From assembly GCA_009103225.1 (NCBI GenBank), contig RHPI01000810.1:1558190-1622189 (forward strand): DNA of 64,000 nucleotides, in the 5' to 3' direction. This document shows positions 1-12,211 of this stretch, piece by piece. The stretch is from Chlorokybus atmophyticus. Lineage: Eukaryota > Streptophyta > Chlorokybophyceae > Chlorokybales > Chlorokybaceae. Positions within the stretch are counted from its first letter, which is position 1. Each line of letters begins with the position of its first letter. Made by a program: the position numbers and the translations under genes. The notes under the pieces were generated by a model, which saw nothing but the letters and a program-made list of their open reading frames with translations, ran no database searches and had not been told where the DNA came from.

Positions 1-1091
1 GTGCACACGTCCCGATGTTGAACATGCTGTGGGAGTACTTGCTCGCTATATGTCTGCACCGAGCATGGAGCACTGAAGAGCAGCGAAAGGAGTACTACGC
101 TATGTTAATAAGAGCGCAACAGTTGGCATCAAGTTTGGGAATGGGAGCACTCAATTGGAGGGGTGTTGCGACTCGGACTTTGCTGGTGACCTCGACAGCA
201 GTAGGTCCACAACAGGCTACGTGTTCAAGATAAACGGAAGCGTCGTGAGCTGCAACAGCAGGCTACAACCCACTATTGCAGCATCTACATCAGAGGCTGA
301 GCACATGGCAGCGGCAGCAGCTGTGAATGAGGCACTTTGGCTTTGCAAGCTTGTGGCAGACCTGGAGCACCCTATCGCGTGCGTCGTCATCAACTGTGAC
401 AACCAAGGAGCCATCAAGTTTTTGAAGACATCCCGTTGCCTCGGCGAGGATGAAGCACATTGATGTTATGCATCACTTTATGCGAGACAGGGTTACATGG
501 AGAGAGGTGGAGTTCCAGTACGGTAATACTGAGACATGCTGGCGGACTTCATGACAAAGCCATTGTCACCACTCAAGTTCAAGACTTGTTGTGCAGGACT
601 TGGCATCTGTGTTTAACGATACAAGCAAGCGCTGGAGGTCAAGCTGCTCGCGTGGGAGTGTTGAGAGTATTCCTACATACGATCAGCATCGACCCTCCAC
701 ACAGGAGTAGAAGTTCGTAAGGGCGAGCACTAGGTCCGGACTTAGCAAGACGGCACCGTCGGATCAGACTCCGGACTCCAGACTGGAGCCTTACTAGCTG
801 CTTCGTATCTCCGCGTATACTTGCTCATATTAGGCGTGTGAGAACTTGTTGGAAAGCTTTAATTGTAAAAAACAGCGCAGCTTCAGGCGAGTCAAAAGGC
901 TGAGTATAGCTTACGCAGTGCTTGCAAATGTAGACTCTCGTCGGACGCGTATGTAACTAGCTAATATAAGAAGCAGCGGACAACTTTTCATAGGTGAATG
1001 TGATGTGACTTGTGTATGCTCTGGTGGCGGTAGCTCTGTCTGTGTGTGTCCATGCTTGCCTCAGCTACATGTGCATGCTAGTTTTTCAACA
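1..1091 (+). mobile_element. Ty1/copia retrotransposon, 3' end (partial)
   Basis: The window opens inside a Ty1/copia element. Positions 155-463 encode the RNase H domain: the translation contains DSDFAGDLDSSRSTTGYVF, then STSEAEHMAAA and a CDNQGAI block, all typical of copia RNase H. Reading continues in a second frame (KHIDVMHHFMRDRVTWREVEF, about 450-540) and a third (LADFMTKPLSPLKF, about 538-590), so at least two frameshifts have broken the polyprotein. An LTR follows directly after a purine-rich stretch (about 645-658). The 5' part lies outside the window. Assignment to copia is firm; the copy looks dead. Confidence 0.9.
659..1091 (+). repeat. copia 3' LTR (about 433 bp)
   Basis: The segment starts TGTTGA and ends TCAACA, a short terminal inverted repeat of the kind that bounds copia LTRs. 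It lies immediately after the decayed RNase H end and a GTGGGAG purine-rich tract that can serve as the polypurine tract. The matching 5' LTR is outside the window, so the target-site duplication (possibly CAAGT at 1092-1096) cannot be checked. Confidence 0.7.
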
Positions 1092-1599
1092 CAAGTTTCA
1101 TTTCAAGATGCGACAGCAAGCGATGAAGAACAAAGACTGGCTCAGATGAGATTTCCACGCTGCTGCTCAATAATTTGACCACAAAGCACACGATGTCTAA
1201 AAGTCTGTTGCTGAACCGCATCGAGTCGATGGCTATGGCGAGCTCGCCACCATATCATATGCGCCACTGCACAGTCCAGCAACCGTTGTTCTACTTGCTA
1301 CACTAGCTACAGCACCGGCTTGTCCATAGCTGCAGCCATCAAGAGGGCAGAGGAGGAGGCGCCGGAGTTAGTGATCGTCAACCTGACCCCCGCAGGGATT
1401 GAGACCAAAACGGTCGCACGGCAGGCCTAGATCCTAAACCGTTCTGCTGCTATAGTTGAAGAACAACGGGCTGCAGTCGTTGAGATGGGCACGCCTTTAC
1501 GTATGGCAACACATGGCTCTCGTGCTAGAGGCAGTGCTTTCGCCCTCGGGTAAGTTGCATTGCGCGCATCAGCCATCATCATGAATGATTGTAGGTGCT

Positions 1600-3270
1600 G
1601 CCATCTCTGATTCTCCACTCAAGGACCTATACGCTGCACTTCGTCGCACCTTCCCACCTCAGACCACCAGCAAAGGGAGGAGCTGAAACGGTTTCGACGC
1701 AAGCCCAACAAGGACCCTCTACGCCTGTACTCTAGACTGCAAGGTCTATGGAAGGACACTGACTACAAGATCGTTAATGAGGCTGCTGCTGCAGTGGTGG
1801 TATGTCAATAATTTGGACTCAACCTTAAGTGAGACAACACGCCTGACCCTGAACTATAGCAGGCCCCTTGGCTACACACTCAAGGACGCCTTCGAGATTG
1901 CACAAAGCCATCCACAAACGCTTAATGTATGAGAAGGCATTGCTGGACACCAACAGCAGTGCCTTACGGCCTGTAGCCAGCACAACTGCTGAGCCTCCTC
2001 GCCACGAACGTGGCCGGGACGCTTTACCAGCACGCGACAAAGGGAAACGAGCTCATACTGCTTTGTCTGCCCCTGTGCTGTGTCATCGCTGTGGACGGCA
2101 TGGGCACTACCAACAGGAGTGCATCGAAAAGTACTCAAATGTGGTTTGCGAGCATTGACACAAGACAGGTCACTTGGAATTAATCTGCTGGCTCAAGTTC
2201 CCTGAGTTGAGAGTTGCCAGCAGCTACAGCAACAACTACTCTGGTGGCTACAACCACAACAACACTGGAGGCCACAATGGCAACAACTCTGGTGGCTACA
2301 ACAGCAACAACACCGAAGGCCATAACGGCAACAACTCCGGTGGCTACAATAGCAACCACACTGCAGGCCATAACAACGATAACAACTATGCTAACGCTCG
2401 CAAGGAAGAGCAAAGATACAGGAGGAAGAATCGTCCTCCTTAGTGCAAAGGACTGGAAAGACGTCCGTGCGCTATTGCCGCCAAGGCTCCAGCTAACCAA
2501 TGACTATATTGCTGCCCTCATGTCACAGATGGCACGCTTGAAGGAAGATCAGGAGCAGGACTACCGCGCCTGCTTCAGTGCCCATCAGGCACTGATGGCT
2601 CATAAGCGTGTGAGAGACATGAGCACTTCGTCACGCGCTCATCCATCCCGACGAGCATGAGGGAAAGCCGCAGCATCGTCAAGAGCTACCTTCCCTAAAA
2701 CCACCAGTGGTGCTGCATCAGCAGCAACAGCCACACCGGCTATAACGTCGACTCCATCAACGTCAGCAGCAACTACTGTAGTTGCTGCTGAAGTTGGTAC
2801 ACTAGTGGGCACCGTGACGCCAACACCGGTGAGCACAATGGCAACAGCCACTGCTATCACCGACTCTGCAGCAGTAGATCGCACCGGTCCCGCTCCAGCT
2901 GTATGAGCACCTGTGTCAGCAGCATTGAGACCACTCTCGCGCCACTGACCATGGCATTATCGCAACCACTATAAGTGCCATCGTCAAGTCCGCTGCCACT
3001 GCAGCGATGCGCGCAGCTACGTTGCCCGCCGCCGACGTCACTCAAGCTGTCCCGCGAGGTCAGCAAGCTGAGCGCGCATGGAAGACCATCGTGCGTGCAG
3101 CAGACCCCACTACCATTGTTTCTGGTCAAAGAGGAGAGCGCACCACGTGCATTGAACGCAGTGATCGCGCTTTCCCCTTGCATGAATATCACACCCTATC
3201 GGAGCAGACGCAGCGACATCTAGAGGATAAGATCCTTGCCGGCACGACGCCTTTCGTTGGACTTTAGGAC
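1600..3270 (+). pseudogene. Decayed retroelement gag-like region with zinc knuckles
   Basis: The + strand carries gag-like fragments in several frames. About 1600-1790 reads as a basic capsid-like stretch. 1868-2158 ends in a CCHC zinc knuckle (CHRCGRHGHYQQEC). A second knuckle follows (CEH-stop-HKTGHLELIC), in which the second cysteine is replaced by a TGA stop. Positions 2220-2400 encode an Asn/Gly/His-rich repeat (GGYNSNN-type units). About 2500-2660 and 3007-3267 keep further open stretches with no recognisable domain. It could be the gag of the downstream Ty3 element or of a separate insertion; 3270-3700 looks non-coding and may be an LTR. Too many breaks for a functional protein. Confidence 0.55.
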
Positions 3271-4159
3271 CAGGTTTAGCCGTCCTAGACTCCAGTCAGC
3301 TTAATCTAGCTAAGTACTCATGACTTTCTTACTTAGTAGACTTCAGTCTTGACCGTTTTGTTGGAAACCGTCAGTCTTAACAGTTTAGACCGTTTAAGAC
3401 TGTTGTTGGGTCTTATGCTGACTAGAGCCACCTTGTATACTGTTTTAAGGTTGTATACCAAGTTCTTTGTAGTGTTAACCGTTACTGGGTATAAGGGGAC
3501 GCCCACACACGTTTAACATGGTTCACTTTGCTTGTGCTTAAGTTTGGTGGCGGCGGAAGCCTTGGCTTGGACGTGGTTTGGACTGGTCTGGTCTGGCGTG
3601 GTCTAGTTTGGTCTTTTTTGCTTGCATAGACGGTTTAAGGGTGTTGTGTTGTGTCTACGCCTAGGAAGCTTGCACCTCAACACCTTTTATGTGAGACCGT
3701 GTCTTTGTGGTCATCTATAGAACATCTGTTGTGCTAGAGTTGACCCTGCAGCTATTTTGGACCTTGCATGACAATATGCAGACCGCGCCACGCCAGCCCG
3801 CACGAGTCCGTCACGAGCCTTTCGAGCCAAGTCCGCTGAACACGTTTTGAGATCGGCACCCAACGTGCAGCAGCACATCAGTGATGCAGTTGACATGCCT
3901 TTAGGTACCGATGAAGCACTGAGGACCCTCACTACTCCTCGGCTCCACGAGCGCTACACCGATCTGAACAAGCGTTCACTTGGCGGCAGGACCAAACTGC
4001 AGCCATCAATGCACGAGCGCAAGCCCTTGCCGCTGCTAATGCTTTCGTTCCTCAACCAACAATCGCTGGCCCATCGTCCAGCACGACACTTCTCGCTATC
4101 GAGACCGAAATTGACAAGGCGAGGGCGCTGGCCCAACAAACCAGGGGGGTGATCGCCCC

Positions 4160-7100
4160 GTTCCATGCTGACCGACAGTCAGCAATGCCAATTGTTAGGA
4201 CGCGCCATGGATCAGAACAGCATGGTATGGTTATTGACAATGTGCTTCGCTCTCCAAGACCGCCATGTGTCCTTCCAGGAGCTCGAACACCTGGCAGGGG
4301 GGTGGGCCGATCGCGTGCAAGAGACCAAAGCGGCACACACTGACCTCGAAATTGCCCACATGGAGGAGCAGGCAGCAGTCACTGTGGAGGACATCCCAGT
4401 GGTCGCCACCTCTTGGTCCCATGCCATTGAACCACTGGCTACATGACAGACGCGAGAACAACTGGAGGCTCTCCTCAACAAGTGGAGAAGTCAGTTCAGT
4501 TTCAGCGTAAGGGAATTGGGTGTTTGCTCAGTTTACCAGATGGACATCGAGTTGGTGGACACTAAACCGGTGTTTCGACGACAGTATCGTCTCTCCAAGT
4601 TGAAAGAAGACTTGGTGGAGCAGAGGTGCAAGGCTCTGCTAGATGCAGGCCTGATTGAGGATTCCACACCGGACTTTGCGGCCGTGATCGTTATGCCCCT
4701 GAAGAAGGATTCAGCAGGCAACTGGACAGACCGGCGCAAGTGCGGCGACTATCGCCCCCTCAACAACAAGATCAAACAAGACAGGTATCCAATGCCTACT
4801 GCAGAGGGTATCTTTGTTGATGTAGGAGACTGCACCGTCTTCAGCATCCTGGATATGCGATAAGGGTACAACCACATCGCCATCAAGGAGGAGGACAAGC
4901 ACAAGACCTCTTTCTGGGGCAACCGGCAGCTCTACCAGTGGAAGGTCATGCCCTTCGGACTGAAGAACGCTCCTGCCAAGTTCCAGCGCGTCATGGACAA
5001 AGCCTTGAAGGGGCTGGACTCCGCCCGATGCTATACTGACGACATTCTCATCTTCAGTTGCAGTAACGACGAGCACCTGCAGCACATCGAGGAAGCGCTG
5101 GAGAGACTCAAGGGGGTGGGGATGACAGTGCACCCCGACAAGTGCACCTTCTTCACTCGCAAGGTACCCTACCTAGGGCACATGATTGTGCCCCACGGTG
5201 TGTACGTACAGCAGGCAAAGGTGGAGGCTTTGGCGGCTATCCCTGCTCCCACAAACCTTATGCGTCTGCGTGCCTTTCTGAGCCTTGCAAACTATCATCG
5301 CCGGTTCGTGAAGAACTTCGCAAAGATCGCGCGACCCCTCAACGAGCTCGTGAAGAATGAGGTGGAGTTTGCGTGGAAGGGCCCACAGCAGCAGGCGTTT
5401 GAGGAGCTAAAGGGCAGGCTCACCACCGCTCCCATCCTGCAACGTCCTGACTACAACAAGCCCTTCATCCTCCACACCAACTGGAGCAAGCTTGGGATGG
5501 GGGCTGTGCTGGTACAGCACGATGAGAACAAGAAGGAGCGGGTGGTGTCGCACGCCAGCCGAAGCAACAACAGCGCTGAGGCCAACTACAGCAGCTACGA
5601 GGGGGAGTGCTTCGCTGCAGTATGGGCTATCTCCTTCTTCAGACCTTTCCTTTTTGGTCGACAATTTCAGCTGATCACCGATTATCAGCCACTCAAGTGG
5701 TTGATGACCAACCAACATCTGACAGGGGAAACTTGCTCGCTGGGCCCTGTTGCTGCAGGAGTATGACTTCGAGATCGACCACCGCGCCAGCCTCACCAAC
5801 TAGGACGCTGATGGCCTCAATTGTAACCCTCACCGCAGTACCAACAATGCAACGGGCTCGGCACGAGCTCGGCCCCACAGCAGCAACTCCCACTTTGGCG
5901 GCCATGTTTGCTGTTGCCGCGTTACGGTCAGGGCGCCAGATCAACACCACCTCAATGACAGAGGAGGTTCCTGCCCTTGAGTCTACCGACCCCATAGTAA
6001 CCACACCCCTAAGGGACGTCCATGCGGTCGACATCGAAGTCGACGACACCGAGCTGGCACCCACCGATACCAGGCAGGACATATGGCTGGACAAGCCATC
6101 ACTCTCCTTCCTTCAAAGTGGCCAGCTTCCCTCCAATATGAGTGCACGAGAGAAAGATCGTGTCAGTTAGCGCACCCGCCACGATCGGTGGGCGGATGAC
6201 AACGTGTACCGCCGCGTTCAGGACGAGGACAAGGAGGTGCCAACATCAGCCACACGCGAGGGCATCATCGCTGCCCTCCACACGGAGCTTGAACACTTCG
6301 GCGTCAAGCGTACCGTCAACCTGGTAAGGGCGCAATATTGGTGGTATGGGCTGTCCAAACAGGTGCAGGGGTTCGTTAGTTGCTGCCAGCAGTGTGACAT
6401 GGTACGCGTCAGCCTCACACGCAGCGCCACCTTGCACCCTCTGTCCATCTCTGGGCTATTCTATTGCTGAGGACTCGACATCTTGGGAGACTTGGCACCC
6501 TCGGCGCGGGGCAACCGCTACATCCTGGTCATGATCGAGCACTTCTTCAAATGGGTGGAGCTGGTGCCATTACCCGACAAGAGCAGCAGGGGGGGGCTCA
6601 AGCTTTCCTCTCCCATGTCCTCAGCCGGTTCGACAGCTGCGCTGCGGTCATCACCGACCAGGGCACTGAGTTCAGAGGGGAGTTCGACACCCTGCTGGAC
6701 AGATGCTACATCAATTATCACCATATTTCGTGTGACCACCCTCAAGCCGACGGTCTCGCCGAGCGGACGGTGCAGACGATCAAAAAGGCACTGCAAGTAC
6801 GTGCTGGATTATGAGAAGAACACCTGGGACGACCACCTTCCGTGGGTGGCTCTTGGCTACCAATTGTCGAAGCAGGCGGCTCTGCGCGAGTACAGCCCAT
6901 ACTACTTGCTGTTCGGGCGTCCGCCGTTGCTTTCCTTTCGTGCACATCAGGAAGTAGACCGTGTGGTGAACAACCTAGACGATCCCGACTGGATGCACCA
7001 CGACATCACCACACGTGCCACGCTGTTCAAGCACACCGTCTCAATGGCCTTTCACAACCAGCGCATCGCATTGCATCGTGACACTCTGCGCTACGAGTGC

Positions 7101-7373
7101 GTGCGGAGCGGCTTCTACAAGGAGCGCCTATGGCGGTTTCAAGCAGGTGACTTTGCCTACCGCATGGCAGCCATCAAGGACACGCTCGACACCTCCGTGG
7201 GCCGCACCGTCTACAAGGTACTCAAGGTGTACCCCATAGGAGTGCTGGACCTTCTTGGTCAGAATGGCGAGAGGTTGAAAGACAATATGTTGAACTGCGC
7301 ACCATGTCACCTCCCTTACATAGCAGGCTTTGCGTGCATCCAGCACCTTCGCCCCGCCCGCAGCACACTGTAA
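4160..7373 (+). pseudogene. Ty3/gypsy pol relic (RT, RNase H, integrase)
   Basis: A Ty3/gypsy pol is readable with interruptions. Reverse transcriptase covers about 4516-5300: FRRQYRLS, the fingers motif GDYRPLNNKIKQD, FGLKNAPAKFQR and the catalytic YTDDILIF box. RNase H follows (about 5440-5830), with an Asn where the first catalytic Asp is usual (HTNWSKLGMGAVL). Integrase covers about 6230-7320: an HHCC finger ending CCQQC, catalytic D (LDILGDL), D (ITDQGTEF) and E (ADGLAERTVQ), and a GPY/F-like end (VYKVLKVYPIGVLDL...APCHLP). Breaks include stops at 4444, 4861 (TAA where Gln is usual), 5801 and 6468, and frameshifts near 5728, 6590 and 6795. It is a dead copy. Confidence 0.9.
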
Positions 7374-7530
7374 ACGCTGCGGCAGCGCCGGCAATGACGC
7401 ACTTATGATGCTCTGCGATGGCTGTAACAAGGGCCTGCATTGCTACCTGGAGCCCCCATTTGACGCAATACCCATGGAGGAGTTCTGGTGCGACAATTGC
7501 CGCACCAACGGTCCTCCTCACCCGCATTAA
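7330..7530 (+). pseudogene. PHD-like zinc finger after gypsy integrase
   Basis: Immediately after the integrase, in a frame shifted by one base, the sequence encodes CKRCGSAGNDALMMLCDGC, then NKGLHCYLEPPFDAIP and EFWCDNC, ending at a TAA. The spacing matches a C4HC3 PHD finger, a reader of histone tails. The His-Cys segment reads HCY rather than the usual H-x2-C, so one ligand position may be damaged. By position it takes the place of the chromodomain found at the integrase end of many Ty3 elements, and probably was part of the same polyprotein before a frameshift. Confidence 0.6.
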
Positions 7531-7592
7531 CAGCTGAGCCCTGAAGCTGGTACCTCCCTAGAAGCTCAGGGGGGGGGGGGGGGGGGGGGGNA

Positions 7593-8640
7593 TACAGCAT
7601 GTACATTAAGGAAGACACGGCCTCCACATGTCCGTATGACTTAGCAACAGTGGAGGGGCTCCACCAAGCATTCCTCGCCATACAAGCTGGGTTATCTTTT
7701 ACTTTTGCCACATGTTATAACATGTTGCAGCAGCAGGGCGAGCAAGCATGACTTTCCCTGCAGCGGCCCGAGACAGTGCGACCCTCGACTTCCCCCGACC
7801 CAACAGCTGTCATGCCTAGTGCCCACACGTCATACCAGCCTTCATCGGGCATGTCTACATCAAAACCGTCGCCCGGCCTACCAACATACCAACGCTCTCG
7901 CGTCCCTGACCAGTAGTTAGGTCATGACTTCAGGGTAGCTCACCACCATAGCCTACATAGGCACCGCGCGTAGCTGTTCAGTTGTGAGTTCAGTTATAAG
8001 TTGAGTTTTATATCGAGTGACAATCGCTGTGGAAACAGCCTCGATATGACCGTTAGCTTATGTTCTGAACAATTATCATTTGACTTGTACAAGTAGTCAC
8101 AGTGTTCACCGGATCAGCTGATGACACTGTGAGTGAGAAAGCTGAGAGCTTGTGAAACGACTTGAACTACGAACACGCCATCCCGGTTACCAAGAACCCC
8201 CTCACTGTGTGAGAGCCTGTGCATGCTCGTGTGTGCATCGTGCTTGTCATCGCTGTGGGCCTGGTGTGCCTGGTTGCAGAGTGCTTGTTGCATAGTATCC
8301 ACGTGTTTCTTGCTCATTCACCTCACTTGACAGTGTAACACATTTTCCGCTCATGCAAAGAACTGTGTAAACAGCACTACCTATAGTAGTGGCCTGTTGA
8401 CTGTGTGTCCTACAGTAAAGCATGTACACAAAGGAAGACGCCGCCTGCACATGTCCGTATGACTCAGCAACAGGAGCGGCTCCACCAAGCATTCCTCGCC
8501 ATACCAGCTCAGTTATCTTTTACTTTTGCCACATGTTATAACATGTTGCAGCAGCATGGCGAGCAAGCATGACTTTCCCTGCAGCGGCCTGAGACAGTGT
8601 GACCCTCGACTTCCCCCAACCCGACAACTACCGGTGTATG
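7593..8640 (+). repeat. LTR-like direct repeats downstream of the gypsy relic
   Basis: A stretch of about 225 bp at 7593-7820 is repeated at about 8411-8640 in the same orientation with only scattered differences. Shared blocks include CCACATGTCCGTATGACT, CCAAGCATTCCTCGCCATAC and GCAAGCATGACTTTCCCTGC. The copies are about 820 bp apart and lie 3' of the integrase/PHD end, as expected for LTR fragments in tandem or nested. A G homopolymer ending in an N (about 7570-7591) precedes the first copy, so the join to the element is unreliable. Confidence 0.6.
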
Positions 8641-8674
8641 TATATATACATATATATATATGTATATGTATATG

Positions 8675-8714
<40 letters not shown>

Positions 8715-8770
8715 TATATATATATACATATACATATACATATATTTACATGCATATGTATATATATACC
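8636..8770. repeat. AT-rich microsatellite (TATACA/ATATGT)
   Basis: About 135 bp of alternating TATA, TACA and TATG units, beginning exactly where the second LTR-like copy stops. It may mark the truncation point of that repeat. Confidence 0.9.
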
Positions 8771-9631
8771 GCGGTGTTTATGTATATTTAATTATACTAC
8801 TCGCATCCAAAAGATAAAGGTGAAGGTGGATTTTACCACTATAAAAGTGACTTGGGGAGGGAGACTTTGTTCGACTTGCCGTTTTGTCCAATCACATCGC
8901 GAGATTACCAGGCGGATGTTAGCATTATGCGCCCTGCGTCACCTGCTAGCGCAAGGTTGGTTGCGGAGTTCGGGTCAAGTCTTTACATGTTTACCTCATG
9001 TGCTACCACGGTTTACCAATTATTATACATGCAAGTCGCAGCCTTTTACTTGCTTGCCGCGCGGCCTGCTACTAGCAGGCCGTGGGGCAAGCCATGATTA
9101 GGCCGCGGGGTTGAACCGGCAATTTGGCAATGATGAGGTCGTAAAGTTATTATGGTTTGTAATAATGGAAGGATCAATCCCAGCGTTTTGAGTTAGTTAA
9201 GTATGAAGTCTCGTATCGTTGATGGAACCGGTCACAATTTCAATGATAATGTGTACAGCTTTAGCATGCAACCTGAATGCATTTTAATGTAATCGTCGAA
9301 TCCTCAATTGCGTTAAGGAGTAAAGACGCATTGTTAACAAATTAGTTACAACTGTAATTGCGATTTGGAGAAGTCTTTCCCATGGCCTGAACCCTTAATT
9401 ACGTAAACACCGAATCCTCAACGTTGTTACGGATCCGGTACTTACGATCGTCACCGGCGGATTGCCATTGGTGACAGGTCGCAATAAATTTCCGGCTGCA
9501 ACTACAACATATATACGAATCCGCAATAAAATTTTGCGAAATCCGCAAATAGTGTCCGGCTTCATTCATTACAAAGTTGCGGATCCAACCTGATTTGCCG
9601 AAACCCATTTCTACCGGAGCAGGAATGCCAT
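8771..9631. other. No gene recognised
   Basis: AT-rich, with no open frame of recognisable sequence. The only notable structure is an imperfect hairpin at 9052-9092, with arms GCTTGCC/GGCAAGC and GGCCTGCTA/TAGCAGGCC. Confidence 0.5.
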
Positions 9632-11195
9632 TTGTCGCAAGGCAGTATGAAAGATTACATAGCACATCTGATGCAAACCAGTATCCTCAGTAGGCTGGCG
9701 AACTCAATCGTGCGCTCTATACATGTGGTCTTTAATACGCCCAGATACCAGTCTGGTGTCAAGTCCTCGTTGCAACATACGCGTGACGAAGCGGTGGCAT
9801 CCTCAAGCAGTAGCCTCAACCTGGACACTGAACTGCCCAAGTCATGGCGTGATGTACTCAAGGATCGCAGTCTCAAGCAATCCTTGTGCGAGCTGAAAAC
9901 GGAGCACGTACCCACCATGGTGGCTCCGCACTTAAGGCTGGATCATGAGGTGGTGCTGTCCGGGGGGTCGGACTTGGAGCATGTGGGGGACCAGGCGCGC
10001 GTTGTGTCGCGCAGCTGCAACAACGACTTGTTTTTCCGGTTTATTGATGAATATATATGCAATCATGGGGAAGCAGACTCCAGAGCTGGGTTCATGCACA
10101 ATAAAGCGCCATACAACAAGGATCTGCCATATCGGTGATCTTCTCACTGGACACGGATGTCACTGAAATCGGCCTGGCAGTCAGCGAGACATGAGACATG
10201 TTATTTAAAGATGTGACAGTGCAGGTGGCACAACATTCCAAGGCTGGTGCCCCCCCCCCCCCCCCNCCCCCCCCCCATTCATCAGCTTGACTAGACTGCA
10301 GCAGCATGTGCGAAGCATGCACCAGATCAACGGCATCGCTGAAGGAAAGCGAGGATGGTTGATGCTGTTGGTGTATGCTGCAACTGGATGCGACTACACG
10401 TCCTTCATTTGAGGCATATCAAAGCAGTTTCTCTGGCGCAACGTGCTTGCGCAACATGCAGCTTTCATCACGGGCAATATAACAAACGAGGAGCATGAGA
10501 TGAGCTTCTTTGTGCTAAGGCTTATACGATGTGCTTACTTTTAGAAGTACAGGTCTTCATTTCACAATGGTATGCCAGCGTCCTTGTTCTTTAAACTCCT
10601 TGGCCCTGCAGCCACCACCAGCGACAAGCGATACTTGGCATAGTGGCTAGAGGCCATTCACAAGACAGTGTGGAATAAAACAGCAACCCCACGTGATACC
10701 ATTCCCACGGCCAATGCACTATGACTGCATTCCTTGCGCACCATCTACGCCATCAATATGTGGATGCAAAGCTGCAACCAAGACATGCGTTTGCCTGAAC
10801 TTCATGAATATGGCTACCATGAGGTAGATGGTGTTTGGTAGGCGGTGAAGGATCTACCGGAGAATATGGAGACAGCCATCTCTAGGCGTAACCGTTGTAT
10901 GCATGGCTGCGGCTGCAAACCGGAGAGGTGCAACACCAGAAGATGCAAGTGCAAGAAAGCAGGCAAGTAGTGCATCGAGAGCTGATCATGCATCGGTTGC
11001 AAAAACCATGGTGCTTACAGTTCTGCGGAGGCTGGATGCAGTACACAACAACCAACAACGACACTGCCAGGATCAGTTCATGCATACCAACCTCAAGATG
11101 CAAGAGAACAGTTTAAAGGTTGGTCGTCGACCGATTCCAATGCCTCCGATCCTGAGGTGGAGGACTTGACAAACATGGACATGTACGACATCTGA
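9632..11195 (+). pseudogene. Decayed DxD-motif (PIN/NYN-like) and CXC-domain gene
   Basis: Order of recognisable blocks: GEADSRAGFMHNKAPYNK (about 10065-10125), then after a one-base frame change VIFSLDTDVTEIGLAV (10135-10185), a poly-C/N gap (10252-10278), a TGCDYTSF block (10384-10409), and a long decayed frame to a terminal stop at 11193-11195. That last frame holds a tesmin/TSO1-like CXC cluster: CMHGCGCKPERCNTRRCKC, then a lone C and SCIGCKNHG. EAD plus SxDTDV plus TGCDxxSF plus a C-terminal CXC domain is the layout of an uncharacterised protein family I recall from animal and algal genomes, often near transposons. Seven stops (10410, 10542, 10641, 10722, 10839, 10968, 10983) all fall in one frame with no frameshift between them. 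The molecular function is unknown. Confidence 0.6.
10249..10278. other. Poly-C run with N (assembly gap)
   Basis: A C homopolymer interrupted by a single N. It falls inside the decayed CXC gene, so the frame relation between its halves cannot be trusted. Confidence 0.9.
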
Positions 11196-11241
11196 CCATC
11201 TATGCCTCATCCCACAACATGCAGTGATCAGCGCCTTATCG

Positions 11242-11493
11242 CCCACTGCGTGTGTCCTAGCCTCCTTGAGACTAATGCTGTTGTTACCTGAGACCACGCT
11301 CTCAACTCCGACGGCTACTAACCCAATCGCCTCCCAAGTCGCTGACGCCCACGACTGCTCCACCACCACCGCCGCCGCCGCCGCTGCTGCTGCCGCGGGG
11401 TCTGCAGCGCTGATACACCAATGAGTTGCGCACATAATGCAGAATAGCTTGCGCGATTGCTAGGGTCGACCTCCAAAAATAAAGGTTTGCAAC
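11242..11493 (+). repeat. Inverted repeat copy A (252 bp)
   Basis: This stretch is the exact reverse complement of 13762-14013, as far as I can compare by eye, including its internal GCC/GCT microsatellite. The pair encloses 2.27 kb that holds the methyltransferase relic. It could be a terminal inverted repeat or an assembly duplication. Confidence 0.85.
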
Positions 11494-11560
11494 ACCGCCG
11501 ACATTTTTGTGTACACTGCTCACTGCAATTTCTTATTAATGGTGTCAACCTGCAGGAGGG

Positions 11561-11812
11561 ATGACGGCTGCGCATACTGCCAAGAAGGCTCTGGTTTGCT
11601 CAGTATGCCATGCATACACTGTCACCAACGGACAGGGCTCTAGAATGATCAGGCATCAAGGTGAATGCGCAAAGTATCGTGATCTCTATGCCTTTACCGC
11701 TGCATGCCGGCATCACCAAGTTGCCAGGCTTCACATCATCGATTGCCGAGCAAAGCACAAGTGCACTGTGCCAGAGTTTTACAAACAACAGTGCACTTGC
11801 CTCGAATGCTAA
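11561..11812 (+). pseudogene. Small Cys/His-rich ORF, unidentified
   Basis: An 83-codon open frame upstream of the methyltransferase relic. It contains CSVCHAYTVTNGQGSRMIRH then GECAKYRD, and ends CTCLEC. Two CxxC-type pairs and spaced His residues suggest a zinc-binding fragment, but I cannot name a family. It lies on the same strand as the methyltransferase and may be part of the same decayed element. Confidence 0.25.
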
Positions 11813-12211
11813 TGTGCTCCATTCGAGTGGCATGGTGCCCCCATGCAATGCATGCCGTATGCACGACAAGGCACTATCACGAGTGGTCAGGCGGTCCATC
11901 TGATGTCGGTGAGCTTACTTCCGTGTGGTAGTCACTCAAATAGTCATGCGTAGCAGCTCTTCATCGACCACGCTGTCTGATTAGTCTTAACGCGCTCAAT
12001 ACGGCCGAGGCGACGCTGCGCAGCAGACCGTGGCTGCCAACATTCGTGCTTGCAATGACCAGCACAAGTTACACGTGCCACCCTGCAACGTGCACCTAGC
12101 ATGTTGACATGTGCATACAAGAGCGCGCAGACCTTCCATCTGAACGAACAATGGTGCACTGCAGACCGATGCACCAAGACATACACAGCTGGACAATTGT
12201 GTTAACGGTGC

